Source of the DNA: Burkholderiales bacterium
GTDB taxonomy: Bacteria; Pseudomonadota; Gammaproteobacteria; Burkholderiales; Burkholderiaceae_C
Assembly: GCA_011390055.1 (NCBI GenBank)
Contig: JAABTC010000060.1
Span: 1-8,382, forward strand
Reading direction: 5' to 3'
Length of the DNA stretch: 8,382 nucleotides
In this document: positions 1 to 6,671 of the stretch, one piece after another
Layout: every line of letters starts with the position of its first letter
Position numbering within the stretch: position 1 is the stretch's first letter
Translations under genes and position numbers: made by a program
Notes under the pieces: model-generated
The model's database searches: none
Told to the model about the DNA's origin: nothing
Seen by the model: the letters and a program-made list of their open reading frames with translations, nothing else

Positions 1-585
1 GCCCGGACCGTCAATGACTGCGACATCCGCATCGGCACGCTGTGCAGCCGCGCCGAACTCAGCGGGGCGAAGCTTGCCGGAAGCCGGCTCGCGATGTCGA
101 ATTTCACGCGCAGCAACCTGAGTTCGGCCGATCTCAGCGAGGCTGACCTGCACGACGCCAACTTCCGTGGCGCCAACCTGCGCCGCAGCAACTTGCGCGA
201 TGCCGTGATGTACGACATCGACCTCGAGCGAGCTGACCTGCGCGAAGCCGATCTGCGCGGCGCCAACCTGGTCAACGCGTTCCTGGAGGATGCCGACCTA
301 CGCGGTGCCGATCTGCGTGGCGCGGACCTGCGCGGCGCACGCCTGTGGGGCGCACAGCTCGCCAACGCGCGCCTGGACGGTACCAAGCTGCAGCGCGTCA
401 ACTTCGGCGCTGCCAGCCTCGCAGGCGCGACCTTCGATGGCGCTGATCTGCGCGGGGCCCAATTCGAGGACACCGACCTGGCAGGCGCAGACCTGCGCGG
501 CGCGCGCATCGATGCCAGCACCGAGTTCGGCCGCTCCAAAATGCAAGGCTGCCTCGGGTGCCCCGCTGCCGAACGGCGGCCTTGA
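1..585 (+). CDS. Pentapeptide-repeat protein, 5' end outside window
   Basis: The frame is open from base 1 to the TGA at 583-585, giving 194 visible residues. The pentapeptide pattern A(D/N)LXX is already present before the first internal ATG (base 94), so the true start lies upstream and the gene is cut by the window edge. Well over twenty consecutive five-residue units (ADLRG, ANLRR, ADLSE and similar) run to about the last 25 residues. Such repeats are known to fold into a right-handed quadrilateral beta-helix, with the central Leu/Phe pointing inward. The tail leaves the pattern and holds a CLGCP motif, a possible Cys pair. No catalytic motif is visible in this part. The family is functionally diverse, so no role is assigned. 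The gene ends 30 bases from the stop of the convergent phospholipase D-like gene, with no clear terminator between them. Confidence 0.88.
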   Translation, partial: ARTVNDCDIRIGTLCSRAELSGAKLAGSRLAMSNFTRSNLSSADLSEADLHDANFRGANLRRSNLRDAVMYDIDLERADLREADLRGANLVNAFLEDADLRGADLRGADLRGARLWGAQLANARLDGTKLQRVNFGAASLAGATFDGADLRGAQFEDTDLAGADLRGARIDASTEFGRSKMQGCLGCPAAERRP

Positions 586-615
586 GGCGCAGCCTTTGGG
601 TCAAGAGCGCGTGGT

Positions 616-1908
616 TTACAGCTGTGAACTGAGCGTTGCGGCCAGGGTGTCCATGAGCTTGTCACGCCAGGGGCGCGCTTCCCATTCGGCCAGCGTGACG
701 CGGCGAGAGTGCTTCAAGTCGTCGTCGAAGATGAGGCTCTGATCCCTCGCGAACGCGGCATCGTGCACGTTCAGGTTGGCTTCGTCGTTGACGCTGAACG
801 AGCGGCTGTCGAAGTTGGTCGAGCCGACCGACGTCCACAGGCCGTCGACGATCATCACCTTGCAGTGGTACATCGTCGGCTGGTACTCGTGAATCTCGAC
901 CCCGGCCCGCAGCAGCGGGCCCCATTCAAAGCGTGACGCGCGGCGCAGGATCGCGCGGTCGCTGTGCCGGCCCGGCAGGATCATCTGCACCTTGACGCCG
1001 CGCTGCCGCGCCGCGACGATCGTGGCGATTGCCACGTTGTCCGGTACGAAATAGGCCATCGACAGACGTACGGTGTGGCGCGCGGCGGCGATCGACATCA
1101 GGACCATGAGCTGCATGCTTTCGGCGCCGCCACCGGGCGAGCTGGTGAAGACCTGTGCAGCCTGCGTGCCGCTGGGCTCGATCGGGGGCAGGTAAGCCGC
1201 CCCGTGCAGCACCTTTCCTGTGACCGCGATCCAGTTGTCGAGGAATGCCGCCTGCATCTGCGTCACCACCGGCCCGACCACACGGAAGTGGGTGTCGCGC
1301 CAGTGTTGCGAGTCCTGCGCATGTCCGCGCCAGGCGTCCGCAATGCCGACGCCGCCCGTAAAGCCCGTGTGGCCGTCCACCACCAGCAGTTTGCGATGGG
1401 TGCGGTGGTTCATGCGCGCCAGCGTGGTCAGACGCGGCGGGTTGTAGCGCCGCACCTCGACGCCTGCCGCGCGCAGTTGCCCAAGATGCAACTCGGCGAT
1501 GTCGTCGCTGCCCCACCAGTCGAGCAGCACATGCACCCGCACGCCAGCGCGGGCACGCTCCATCAATGCGTCGGCGAACTCCTGGCCGATCGATCCCGAC
1601 CAGTAGATGTAGGTCTCGAACGTGATCGTCTGCCGGGCGGCACGGATCGCCTCGAGCATGGAAGGAAAAATCTCGTCGCCGTTGCGCAGCGCCTGGACCC
1701 GGTTGCCACCGACGATCGGCGGCCCAAGCAAGGCCCCCATCATGCGCAGGAACTGCGGTTGCGACACCGAATGGGGCGACTTGATCAGCGCATCGATCTG
1801 CTTGTTGCCCAGCGTCAGGTTGAGCATCACCAGCCAGGCGACGCTGCTCAGAAGCACGCCTGCCATCCCGACGGAAAGGCCGAGTGCCTTGCGGGACATG
1901 TTCTTCAC
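616..1908 (-). CDS. Phospholipase D-family, cardiolipin synthase-like membrane enzyme
   Basis: Likely joins or exchanges phosphatidyl groups at the inner membrane (cardiolipin synthesis), by homology to the PLD superfamily. With the chosen start it has 430 residues. An N-terminal hydrophobic segment (about 8-32) looks like a membrane anchor. Two HxKx4D active-site motifs are intact: H171, K173, D178 (HRKLLVVD) followed by GFTGGVGIAD, and H348, K350, D355 (HCKVMIVD) followed by GSTNFDSRS and E376. Length is close to ClsB (413 aa in E. coli). The start is a choice: GTG at 1908 has AGGA (1917-1920) eight bases upstream. ATG at 1899 is too far from that site, and GTG at 1938 lacks a ribosome site and lies in a hairpin. 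It is the last gene of the minus-strand block, 103 bases after the PRC-barrel gene. Other PLD-family phospholipid hydrolases or transferases cannot be excluded. Confidence 0.9.
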   Translation of the reverse strand: MKNMSRKALGLSVGMAGVLLSSVAWLVMLNLTLGNKQIDALIKSPHSVSQPQFLRMMGALLGPPIVGGNRVQALRNGDEIFPSMLEAIRAARQTITFETYIYWSGSIGQEFADALMERARAGVRVHVLLDWWGSDDIAELHLGQLRAAGVEVRRYNPPRLTTLARMNHRTHRKLLVVDGHTGFTGGVGIADAWRGHAQDSQHWRDTHFRVVGPVVTQMQAAFLDNWIAVTGKVLHGAAYLPPIEPSGTQAAQVFTSSPGGGAESMQLMVLMSIAAARHTVRLSMAYFVPDNVAIATIVAARQRGVKVQMILPGRHSDRAILRRASRFEWGPLLRAGVEIHEYQPTMYHCKVMIVDGLWTSVGSTNFDSRSFSVNDEANLNVHDAAFARDQSLIFDDDLKHSRRVTLAEWEARPWRDKLMDTLAATLSSQL

Positions 1909-1916
1909 GGGTCGTG

Positions 1917-1920
1917 TCCT
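1917..1920 (-). promoter_or_regulatory. Ribosome binding site deciding the PLD-like start
   Basis: AGGA on the minus strand sits eight bases before GTG 1908 and seventeen before ATG 1899. This favours the GTG as the start of the PLD-like gene. Confidence 0.5.
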
Positions 1921-1923
1921 GGG

Positions 1924-1995
1924 GGGTGGTAGCCCCACCCATCGGCAAGCCCGGTGCCTGGAGGCACCCCTGCGAACGCCAGCGGCTCGCAGGGG
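1924..1995. other. Three hairpins between the PRC-barrel and PLD-like genes
   Basis: Three inverted repeats lie in the 103-base gap. GGGTGG (1924-1929) pairs with CCACCC (1935-1940). GGTGCC (1953-1958) pairs with GGCACC (1963-1968) around a TGGA loop. CCCCTGCGA (1967-1975) pairs with TCGCAGGGG (1987-1995), with a further small GCC/GGC stem inside the loop. None is followed by a T-run on either strand, so a classical intrinsic terminator is not supported. They could be mRNA-stabilising or processing stems that set the level of the downstream lipid enzyme, or a Rho-linked element. The second and third stems share two bases and may exclude each other partly. Confidence 0.5.
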
Positions 1996-2011
1996 GCCGA
2001 TCTGCCTCGGA

Positions 2012-2956
2012 TCAGTTTCGATCGGCGCGGGGTGCGCGCGCTGTGCCCGGTGTGGGCGCCCGGGACTCGCTGGACTGTGCGAGCGCCTGCCCCGACGGGC
2101 CTGTCCGCGCGACGACCAGCGTCGGCAGCACCGTCACGAAGTAGCGGTCCACGTCGGCCACCCACGCAGGATCGTTGACGGTGCCGAAGCGTTCGGCCGG
2201 GAACGCCTTCATGGCCTGGATCTTCGACTTGTCCACGTCGAGCACCAGGTCGTCGCGACCGGCGGCGAGATTGAAGGCGCGCAGCGGAAAGGCGTAGAAC
2301 TTCTCCGGCGCAGCCCAGCTCGGATCGAACTCGAGCAGCGCGTAGTGCACCTTGCGAGCAGCCATGTCGATCATCAGCTCCTCGATCTCGCCGATCTTGC
2401 TGCCCTGGCGGTTGTTCACGTCCTTGCCGAGCAGATCGCTGACCCGGTGCGCACGGGCGCCGCGCGAGGGCTGCACCACGCCCCAGGTCTTGTCCAGGTT
2501 GGCGAGGTAGCTCGGATCGCTCCAGGTCCTGTTCCAATCGGCGCGGTTGACCGCGCTGCGCTCGAGCTTGTCGCGCGTCATGTTGTAGACCAGCCCATCG
2601 CGGTCGGCGGCCATGCGCAACTCGCTGGTGGGCACGGCGAACAGCCGCTCTCCCTGGAAGATGCCCGGGTCGAACTCGAGCATCGCGTAGCGCACGTCGC
2701 CGGTCGTCATGTCGACGATCAGGTCGTTGATCTTGCCGATGTTGGTGCCCTGCGGGTTGCGCACCTCCTTGCCGATGAGCGCGCTCGCACGCAGTGCGCG
2801 GTAGGCGGTGCCGGGTGTTGCGCTGTTGGCGCTGGCGCCGGGGTTGGCGGTCTTGCCGGGGGCGGCGGTCTGGGCCGCCGCCGAGAGCGAAACGCTGGCC
2901 GCCAGAGCCGGCAGCAAGGCAAGTCGAAGTCGTTTGGAAAAGTTGATGTCACGCAT
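2012..2956 (-). CDS. Exported protein with two PRC-barrel-like domains
   Basis: The 314-residue product begins with a likely signal peptide: basic MRDINFSKRLRL, a hydrophobic core to about residue 27, and an AAA-Q cleavage region. An Ala/Pro/Gly-rich linker follows (30-50). Two PRC-barrel-like domains come next, about residues 54-130 (GKEVRNPQGTNIGKINDLIVD) and 170-245 (GKDVNNRQGSKIGEIEELMID). Each is followed by a related short piece (SDPSYLANLD, NDPAWVADVD), so the whole unit of about 115 residues looks duplicated. PRC barrels are small beta-barrels found in the photosynthetic reaction centre H subunit and in RimM, and are usually protein- or RNA-binding. Here the domain should work in the periplasm; its ligand is unknown. 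ATG 2956 has AAAGGGA five bases upstream. It starts 45 bases after the protease stop with no terminator, so the two are probably co-transcribed. Confidence 0.88.
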   Translation of the reverse strand: MRDINFSKRLRLALLPALAASVSLSAAAQTAAPGKTANPGASANSATPGTAYRALRASALIGKEVRNPQGTNIGKINDLIVDMTTGDVRYAMLEFDPGIFQGERLFAVPTSELRMAADRDGLVYNMTRDKLERSAVNRADWNRTWSDPSYLANLDKTWGVVQPSRGARAHRVSDLLGKDVNNRQGSKIGEIEELMIDMAARKVHYALLEFDPSWAAPEKFYAFPLRAFNLAAGRDDLVLDVDKSKIQAMKAFPAERFGTVNDPAWVADVDRYFVTVLPTLVVARTGPSGQALAQSSESRAPTPGTARAPRADRN

Positions 2957-3001
2957 GGTGTTCCCTTTCAGGCGTTGAGGAAATGGAGGGCTTGCGGTTG
3001 G

Positions 3002-4477
3002 TCAGGCCAGCTCGACCGGCACGAATAAGCGGTTGCCATCGCGTTGCACCAGCAGTGCCACACTCTTGGGCTTGCTTTCGAGCACGCCGCTGATCGCCTC
3101 GATCGATCCAGTGGGCTTGCCGTTGATCGACAGCAGCACGTCGCCCGGTTGGATGCCCGCGCGCGCTGCCGGGCCGGCGGCGTTCTGCACGACCATGCCC
3201 TGCTCGATGCGCGACTCGCGCCTTTCTTCCGCCGTCATCGGACGCAGCGCCAGCCCGAGCTTGCCCGGCTCGACCGGCGATGCATCGGCCAACTTCTTGC
3301 CCTCGGCCTCCATCCTGCCCAGCGTGGCCGCGATCTCGCGCGGCTGCTTGTCGCGCCAGACGGTGAGCTTGACCTGTTCGCCCGGCATCGACATGCCGAT
3401 GCGGCTGGACAGCTCGCCCGAACGCACGATGGGCTCACCGTTGACCGCAGTGACGACGTCGCCCGACTTCAACCCCGCCTTGGCCGCCGCGCTGTCGGGC
3501 GCCACACCCGAGATCAGCGCGCCGTCGGGGCGCTGCAGGCCGAACGAGTCGGCGAGCGGCTGGGTCACGTCCTGCACCGTGACGCCGAGCTGCGCGTGCT
3601 GTGCACTGCCGGTGGCGACGATCTGGTCCTTGATCTTCAGCGCTACGTCGATGGGGATCGCGAAGGCCAAACCCTGGTAGCCGCCGCTGCGCGAGTAGAT
3701 CTGCGAGTTGATGCCGATCACGCGGCCGGCGTCGTCGAACAGCGGCCCGCCCGAGTTGCCGGGGTTCACCGCGGCGTCGGTCTGGATGAACGGCACCACC
3801 GCGCCGCCCGGCAGCGAGCGCCCCTTGGCGCTGACGATGCCCTGCGTGGCGGTCTGCTCGAAGCCGAACGGCGAACCGATCGCGAGCACCGGGTCGCCGA
3901 CGCGCAGAGCCTTCGGGTCACCCAACTGCACCACCGGCAGGCCCTTGGCCTCGATGCGCAGCACCGCGATGTCGGTCATCTCGTCGGTGCCGAGCACCTT
4001 GGCGCTGTACTCGCGGCGGTCGTGCAGCTTGACGGTGACCTGCTTGGCGCCCTGCACCACATGCGCATTGGTCAGGATCAGGCCGTCGGCGCCGACGATG
4101 AAGCCCGAGCCCATGCCGCGCTGCTGCCTCTGGCCGCCGCCGGGCGGCTGGCCGAAGCCGGGCATCCCCGGCATGCCGCGGAAGTAGCGACGCAACTCCT
4201 CGGGAATCTGTTGCTGCGCCTGGGGACCGTCGCTCGCGTCGCGCGTGCCTTCCGAGACGACGCCCACCACCGTCGGGCCGTACCTGGCCACGATCGCGCT
4301 GTAGTCCGGCGCGTTGGTGCGGCGCTCGAGTCCCGTGGTCGGCTGGACGACTTGCTGCGCGAACGCCGTGGTGTCGGTGCGCGCAGGCAACCTATCGTCA
4401 ACCCCGATGGCTACCGCAGCGGTGGTTGCAATGACGCCGGCGGCAATCAGCGCGGAGTGAAGGGGTGACAGTTTCAT
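3002..4477 (-). CDS. degP: Periplasmic serine endoprotease of the DegP/HtrA (Do) family
   Basis: Degrades or refolds damaged envelope proteins, by family knowledge. The product has 491 residues, normal for Do proteases. An N-terminal hydrophobic segment (about 9-25) is followed by a possible AFA-Q cleavage site at 40; it may be cleaved or remain as an anchor. The trypsin-like domain holds the full triad: H139 (TNAHVV), D169 (TDIAVLRI) and S242 (GNSGGPLF). A Met/Gly/Gln-rich stretch at about 86-121 matches the flexible LA loop. Two PDZ domains follow, about 292-385 and 400-485 (GLKSGDVVTAVNG and GIQPGDVLLSING). ATG 4477 has GGAAG eight bases upstream. DegP, DegQ and MucD types cannot be told apart by eye, so the symbol is approximate. 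The upstream repeat element at 4506-4563 suggests control by the neighbouring two-component system. Confidence 0.96.
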   Translation of the reverse strand: MKLSPLHSALIAAGVIATTAAVAIGVDDRLPARTDTTAFAQQVVQPTTGLERRTNAPDYSAIVARYGPTVVGVVSEGTRDASDGPQAQQQIPEELRRYFRGMPGMPGFGQPPGGGQRQQRGMGSGFIVGADGLILTNAHVVQGAKQVTVKLHDRREYSAKVLGTDEMTDIAVLRIEAKGLPVVQLGDPKALRVGDPVLAIGSPFGFEQTATQGIVSAKGRSLPGGAVVPFIQTDAAVNPGNSGGPLFDDAGRVIGINSQIYSRSGGYQGLAFAIPIDVALKIKDQIVATGSAQHAQLGVTVQDVTQPLADSFGLQRPDGALISGVAPDSAAAKAGLKSGDVVTAVNGEPIVRSGELSSRIGMSMPGEQVKLTVWRDKQPREIAATLGRMEAEGKKLADASPVEPGKLGLALRPMTAEERRESRIEQGMVVQNAAGPAARAGIQPGDVLLSINGKPTGSIEAISGVLESKPKSVALLVQRDGNRLFVPVELA

Positions 4478-4505
4478 GATCGGGGCTTCCGCTTATTGGA
4501 GGAAA

Positions 4506-4563
4506 CCCAGTCTGGCCGACGACGATGAGGCGAGCTTTAGCGTGCAGTGAAGCGAGGATTAAG
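4506..4563 (-). promoter_or_regulatory. Repeat element A: predicted response-regulator box and promoter of the protease gene
   Basis: On the minus strand, reading toward the protease, CTTAAT (4558-4563), CTTCAC (4547-4552), GCTAAA (4536-4541) and CCTCAT (4525-4530) are spaced exactly five bases apart. The near-palindrome CCAGACTGG (4507-4515) follows. The same arrangement occurs at 5308-5365. The first two units resemble the PmrA-type box (YTTAAK-N5-YTTAAK). The third may be a third half-site or an extended -10 (CTAAAG), which would put transcription start near 4527, about 50 bases before ATG 4477. Binding by the regulator at 6668-7345 is inferred. Confidence 0.65.
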
Positions 4564-4621
4564 CGGGGTGCCCCAACGCTTGCACGAATCGCCCACAAGT
4601 GTTCGTCGAACTTCCAGGGCG
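4564..4621. other. Spacer with a short inverted repeat
   Basis: This lies between the stop of the small exported protein and element A. It contains the 11-base palindrome GTTCGTCGAAC (4601-4611), whose one-base centre is too tight for an RNA hairpin. No T-run or terminator was seen, so read-through from the upstream gene into the protease gene remains possible. Confidence 0.3.
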
Positions 4622-5263
4622 TCAGCCCGGCTCGATCGACAAGACCGCCGATTGTCGATAGCCGATGACGATTTGATCGTTGAGCTTGATCTGATCGAGA
4701 GCGTTCTTGTCGGCCACCTTGATGTCCACCGGAACGCCGTCGGTGCCGCGCAACGTCAGAATGCTGCGCGCGCGATCGATCTCGAAGACGTTGGCGACCA
4801 GCGTGGTTCGCTCCGTCGCCGACATGCCCGGCTTGCCGCCAAGCGCTGCCTGCCCGGCCGCGTCGGCTTCGACCTTGGTGCGGATCTCGCCCAACTTCGA
4901 CTCGGCGCCTGGCCCACCTTTGGCAATGGCCAGCGCAAGCGCTTCGGTATAGCGCATCGTCACCCGGTCGCCGAGCTTCAGGTTGTTGAAGTTGCGCACG
5001 TTCGGGCCAACGAACATCGACGTCATGCGACCGTTGTCGCCGTCGACGACGACCAGCCGCATGCCCGGATTGATCGCGGCCACCTTCCCGTTGATCGACC
5101 TCGTCTCGACGGCGACGACGGGACCCTTGACCGCGGCGGCGATCGGCCCCGGCGTCGCGGGCGCCGGATTGCCGGGCGACGGGCTCTGTGCGAGCGCGCA
5201 CGCGGGGGCCCCCAAGCCGATCGTCAGTGCCGCGACAGTGTATGTAAAAGGAAATCGTCTCAT
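4622..5263 (-). CDS. Exported protein of unknown family with two related beta-rich halves
   Basis: The family was not recognised. The 213-residue product starts with a clear signal peptide (MRRFPFTYTVAALTIGLG, likely cleavage ALA-Q at 25/26), so it should be periplasmic. A Pro/Ser/Ala-rich linker follows to about 45. Residues 51-115 (NGKVAAINPGMRLVVVDGDN, then VGPNVRNFNNLKLGDRVTMRY) and 150-210 (VANVFEIDRARSILTLRG, then VADKNALDQIKLNDQIVIGY) share the same order: a short strand, D/N turn, hydrophobic strand, then N-(x)-L-K-L-x-D and a final strand with Tyr. This looks like an internal duplication of a small beta-barrel, joined by a charged Ala-rich stretch (116-149). ATG 5263 has AGGAG (5270-5274) six bases upstream. 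It lies between the kinase and the protease and has its own copy of the repeat element, so an envelope-stress role is plausible but unproven. Confidence 0.85.
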   Translation of the reverse strand: MRRFPFTYTVAALTIGLGAPACALAQSPSPGNPAPATPGPIAAAVKGPVVAVETRSINGKVAAINPGMRLVVVDGDNGRMTSMFVGPNVRNFNNLKLGDRVTMRYTEALALAIAKGGPGAESKLGEIRTKVEADAAGQAALGGKPGMSATERTTLVANVFEIDRARSILTLRGTDGVPVDIKVADKNALDQIKLNDQIVIGYRQSAVLSIEPG

Positions 5264-5307
5264 GATGTTCTCCTGGGCGCCCTGGGGCCGTGAAAGAAGT
5301 CGATGAG

Positions 5308-5365
5308 CCCAGTCTGGTCGCCCCCGATGAGGCGAGTCTTAGCGCGGCGTGAAGCCGGGATTAAG
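5308..5365 (-). promoter_or_regulatory. Repeat element B: predicted response-regulator box and promoter of the small exported protein
   Basis: On the minus strand CTTAAT (5360-5365), CTTCAC (5349-5354), GCTAAG (5338-5343) and CCTCAT (5327-5332) stand at 11-base steps, followed by CCAGACTGG (5309-5317). The spacing from first to last unit is identical to element A at 4506-4563, and 47 of 58 bases match. The first unit overlaps the kinase stop codon (TAA, 5361-5363), so the control site is embedded in the end of the kinase gene. It allows the downstream genes to be transcribed separately from the regulator-kinase pair. Function is inferred from the repeat and the PmrA-like motif. Confidence 0.65.
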
Positions 5366-6671
5366 GTGCCGCGAACACGACCGTGGCCCGCAGCCCCCCC
5401 AGCGGCGATGCGTCGAGGCTCACCGTGGCGCGGTGGCGCTCGGCGACGCTGCGCGCGATGGCCAGACCGAGGCCCGAGCCCGCCTGGTTGCCGGGGTCGC
5501 GACGCCAGAAGCGGTCGAAGGCACGTGCACGATCGGCTTCGCCGAGGCCGGCGCCGCTGTCTTCGACCGTGAGGCGCACGGCCTGCACGTCGCGCATCAC
5601 GCTCACCACCACGCGCGAGCGCGGCGGTGCGTAACGAACCGCGTTGTCGACCAGGTTGCGCAGCAACGCGGCGAGTGCAGCGCGATCACCCATGACCGGC
5701 ATCGGCGTGGGCGCCTGCAGCTCGAGCCGGGTCTCGCGGGAGTGGGCCAGTGCGGCAGTGTCGGCGAGCACCTCGCGCGCAAGCCCGGCCAGCTCCACGC
5801 TGTCCTGCGACGCAGCCGAAGCACCCGGTTCGCTGCGCGCCAAAGTCAGCAGTTGCTCGACCAGCCGCGCCGAGCGCTCGATGCCGGCGGCCAGCGCGGC
5901 TTGCGCCTCGCTGCGCCCCGTGTCGTCCTGTGCACTGCGCAGCAGTCCGAGTTGGAGCCGCAGTGCGGTCAGCGGCGAGCGCAGCTCGTGCGCTGCATCG
6001 GCGACGAACGAGCGCTGCGCATCGAACGCGACCGCCAGGCGCTGCAACAACGCATTGAGTGCATGCACCAGCGGCGCCGCTTCGTCGGGCAGCCCTTCGA
6101 GCGGCAGCGGAGCCAGGGAGTCGGGATCGCCAGCGTCGCGCTCGCGTGCGGCGCGCGCAACGCGAGAAAGGGAGCGCAACGACAGCGTGACCACCGCTGC
6201 CGCCGCCAGTGCGAGCAGCGGCGCCAGCAGCAGCAGCGGCGCGATGCTGCGCAGCGCGGCTTCGGTGGCCCGGACCTCGCGCGTGGCCTGGGGTTGCGCG
6301 ACCTGGATCACGCGCTGACGCCCGAGCACGCTGAAGGTTCGCCACGCGGTGCCCTGCACCTGCACGTCGGCGAAGCCGAGCACTGCGCGGGTCGGCAACG
6401 CCTGCGGCTCGCGCGACGCATAGACCGTGCGGCCGTCCTCGGTCCAGACCTGCACCACCAGATCGAGCTCGGGGTCGGCCAGCGACGCGGCGTCGCGTGG
6501 CACGATCTCGCCCTGGTCGCGCAGCGACAGCGCCATCTGCTGGAGCTGGTAGTCGAACAGCGACGCCACCTCGCGCAGCACGTTGCGGTAGGTGATCGCG
6601 CCGACCGCCGTCGCGACCAGCACGATCAGCGCCACCAGCAGCACCAGCAGGCGCGTGCGGATCGAGTTCAC
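5361..6671 (-). CDS. Sensor histidine kinase, QseC/PmrB-like
   Basis: Membrane sensor that should autophosphorylate and pass phosphate to the regulator encoded just upstream. From GTG 6671 it has 436 residues. Two membrane segments (about 8-27 and 141-164) frame a periplasmic domain of about 110 residues that opens with REVASLFDYQLQQMA, typical of QseC-type sensors. HAMP-like sequence follows to about 215. The phospho-acceptor is H228 (ADAAHELRSPLTALR). The ATPase has the N box (LLRNLVDNAVRYAPP, N339 and N343), G1 (DSGAGLGEAD, 371-380), F box (FDRFWR) and G2 (GSGLGLAIAR, 398-407). The periplasmic part has no ExxE motif, so iron sensing as described for PmrB is not supported; the signal is unknown. 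The start overlaps the regulator stop (GTGA), with no separate ribosome site, indicating translational coupling. The stop lies inside element B. Confidence 0.94.
   Translation of the reverse strand: MNSIRTRLLVLLVALIVLVATAVGAITYRNVLREVASLFDYQLQQMALSLRDQGEIVPRDAASLADPELDLVVQVWTEDGRTVYASREPQALPTRAVLGFADVQVQGTAWRTFSVLGRQRVIQVAQPQATREVRATEAALRSIAPLLLLAPLLALAAAAVVTLSLRSLSRVARAARERDAGDPDSLAPLPLEGLPDEAAPLVHALNALLQRLAVAFDAQRSFVADAAHELRSPLTALRLQLGLLRSAQDDTGRSEAQAALAAGIERSARLVEQLLTLARSEPGASAASQDSVELAGLAREVLADTAALAHSRETRLELQAPTPMPVMGDRAALAALLRNLVDNAVRYAPPRSRVVVSVMRDVQAVRLTVEDSGAGLGEADRARAFDRFWRRDPGNQAGSGLGLAIARSVAERHRATVSLDASPLGGLRATVVFAAP

Noticed and set aside
1..585. Qnr/MfpA-type gyrase-protecting protein
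   Set aside because: Only the general pentapeptide pattern is visible, the N-terminus is missing, and no loop features of Qnr were seen, so a resistance role is not supported.
1622..3028. Long plus-strand open frame of 468 codons across the PLD-like and PRC-barrel genes
   Set aside because: It spans two well-supported minus-strand genes and their gap, has low-complexity Ala/Arg/Val composition, and shows no domain. It is a shadow of GC-rich third positions.
3044..4468. Plus-strand open frame of 474 codons antisense to the protease
   Set aside because: It mirrors the protease gene almost exactly, is rich in Arg, Ala, His and Gln, and has no recognisable motif. The protease has an intact triad and two PDZ domains.
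5361..6671. Kinase as an iron-sensing PmrB
   Set aside because: No ExxE motif occurs in the periplasmic segment (about residues 28-140), and the domain opening looks like QseC-type sensors. The ligand is left open.
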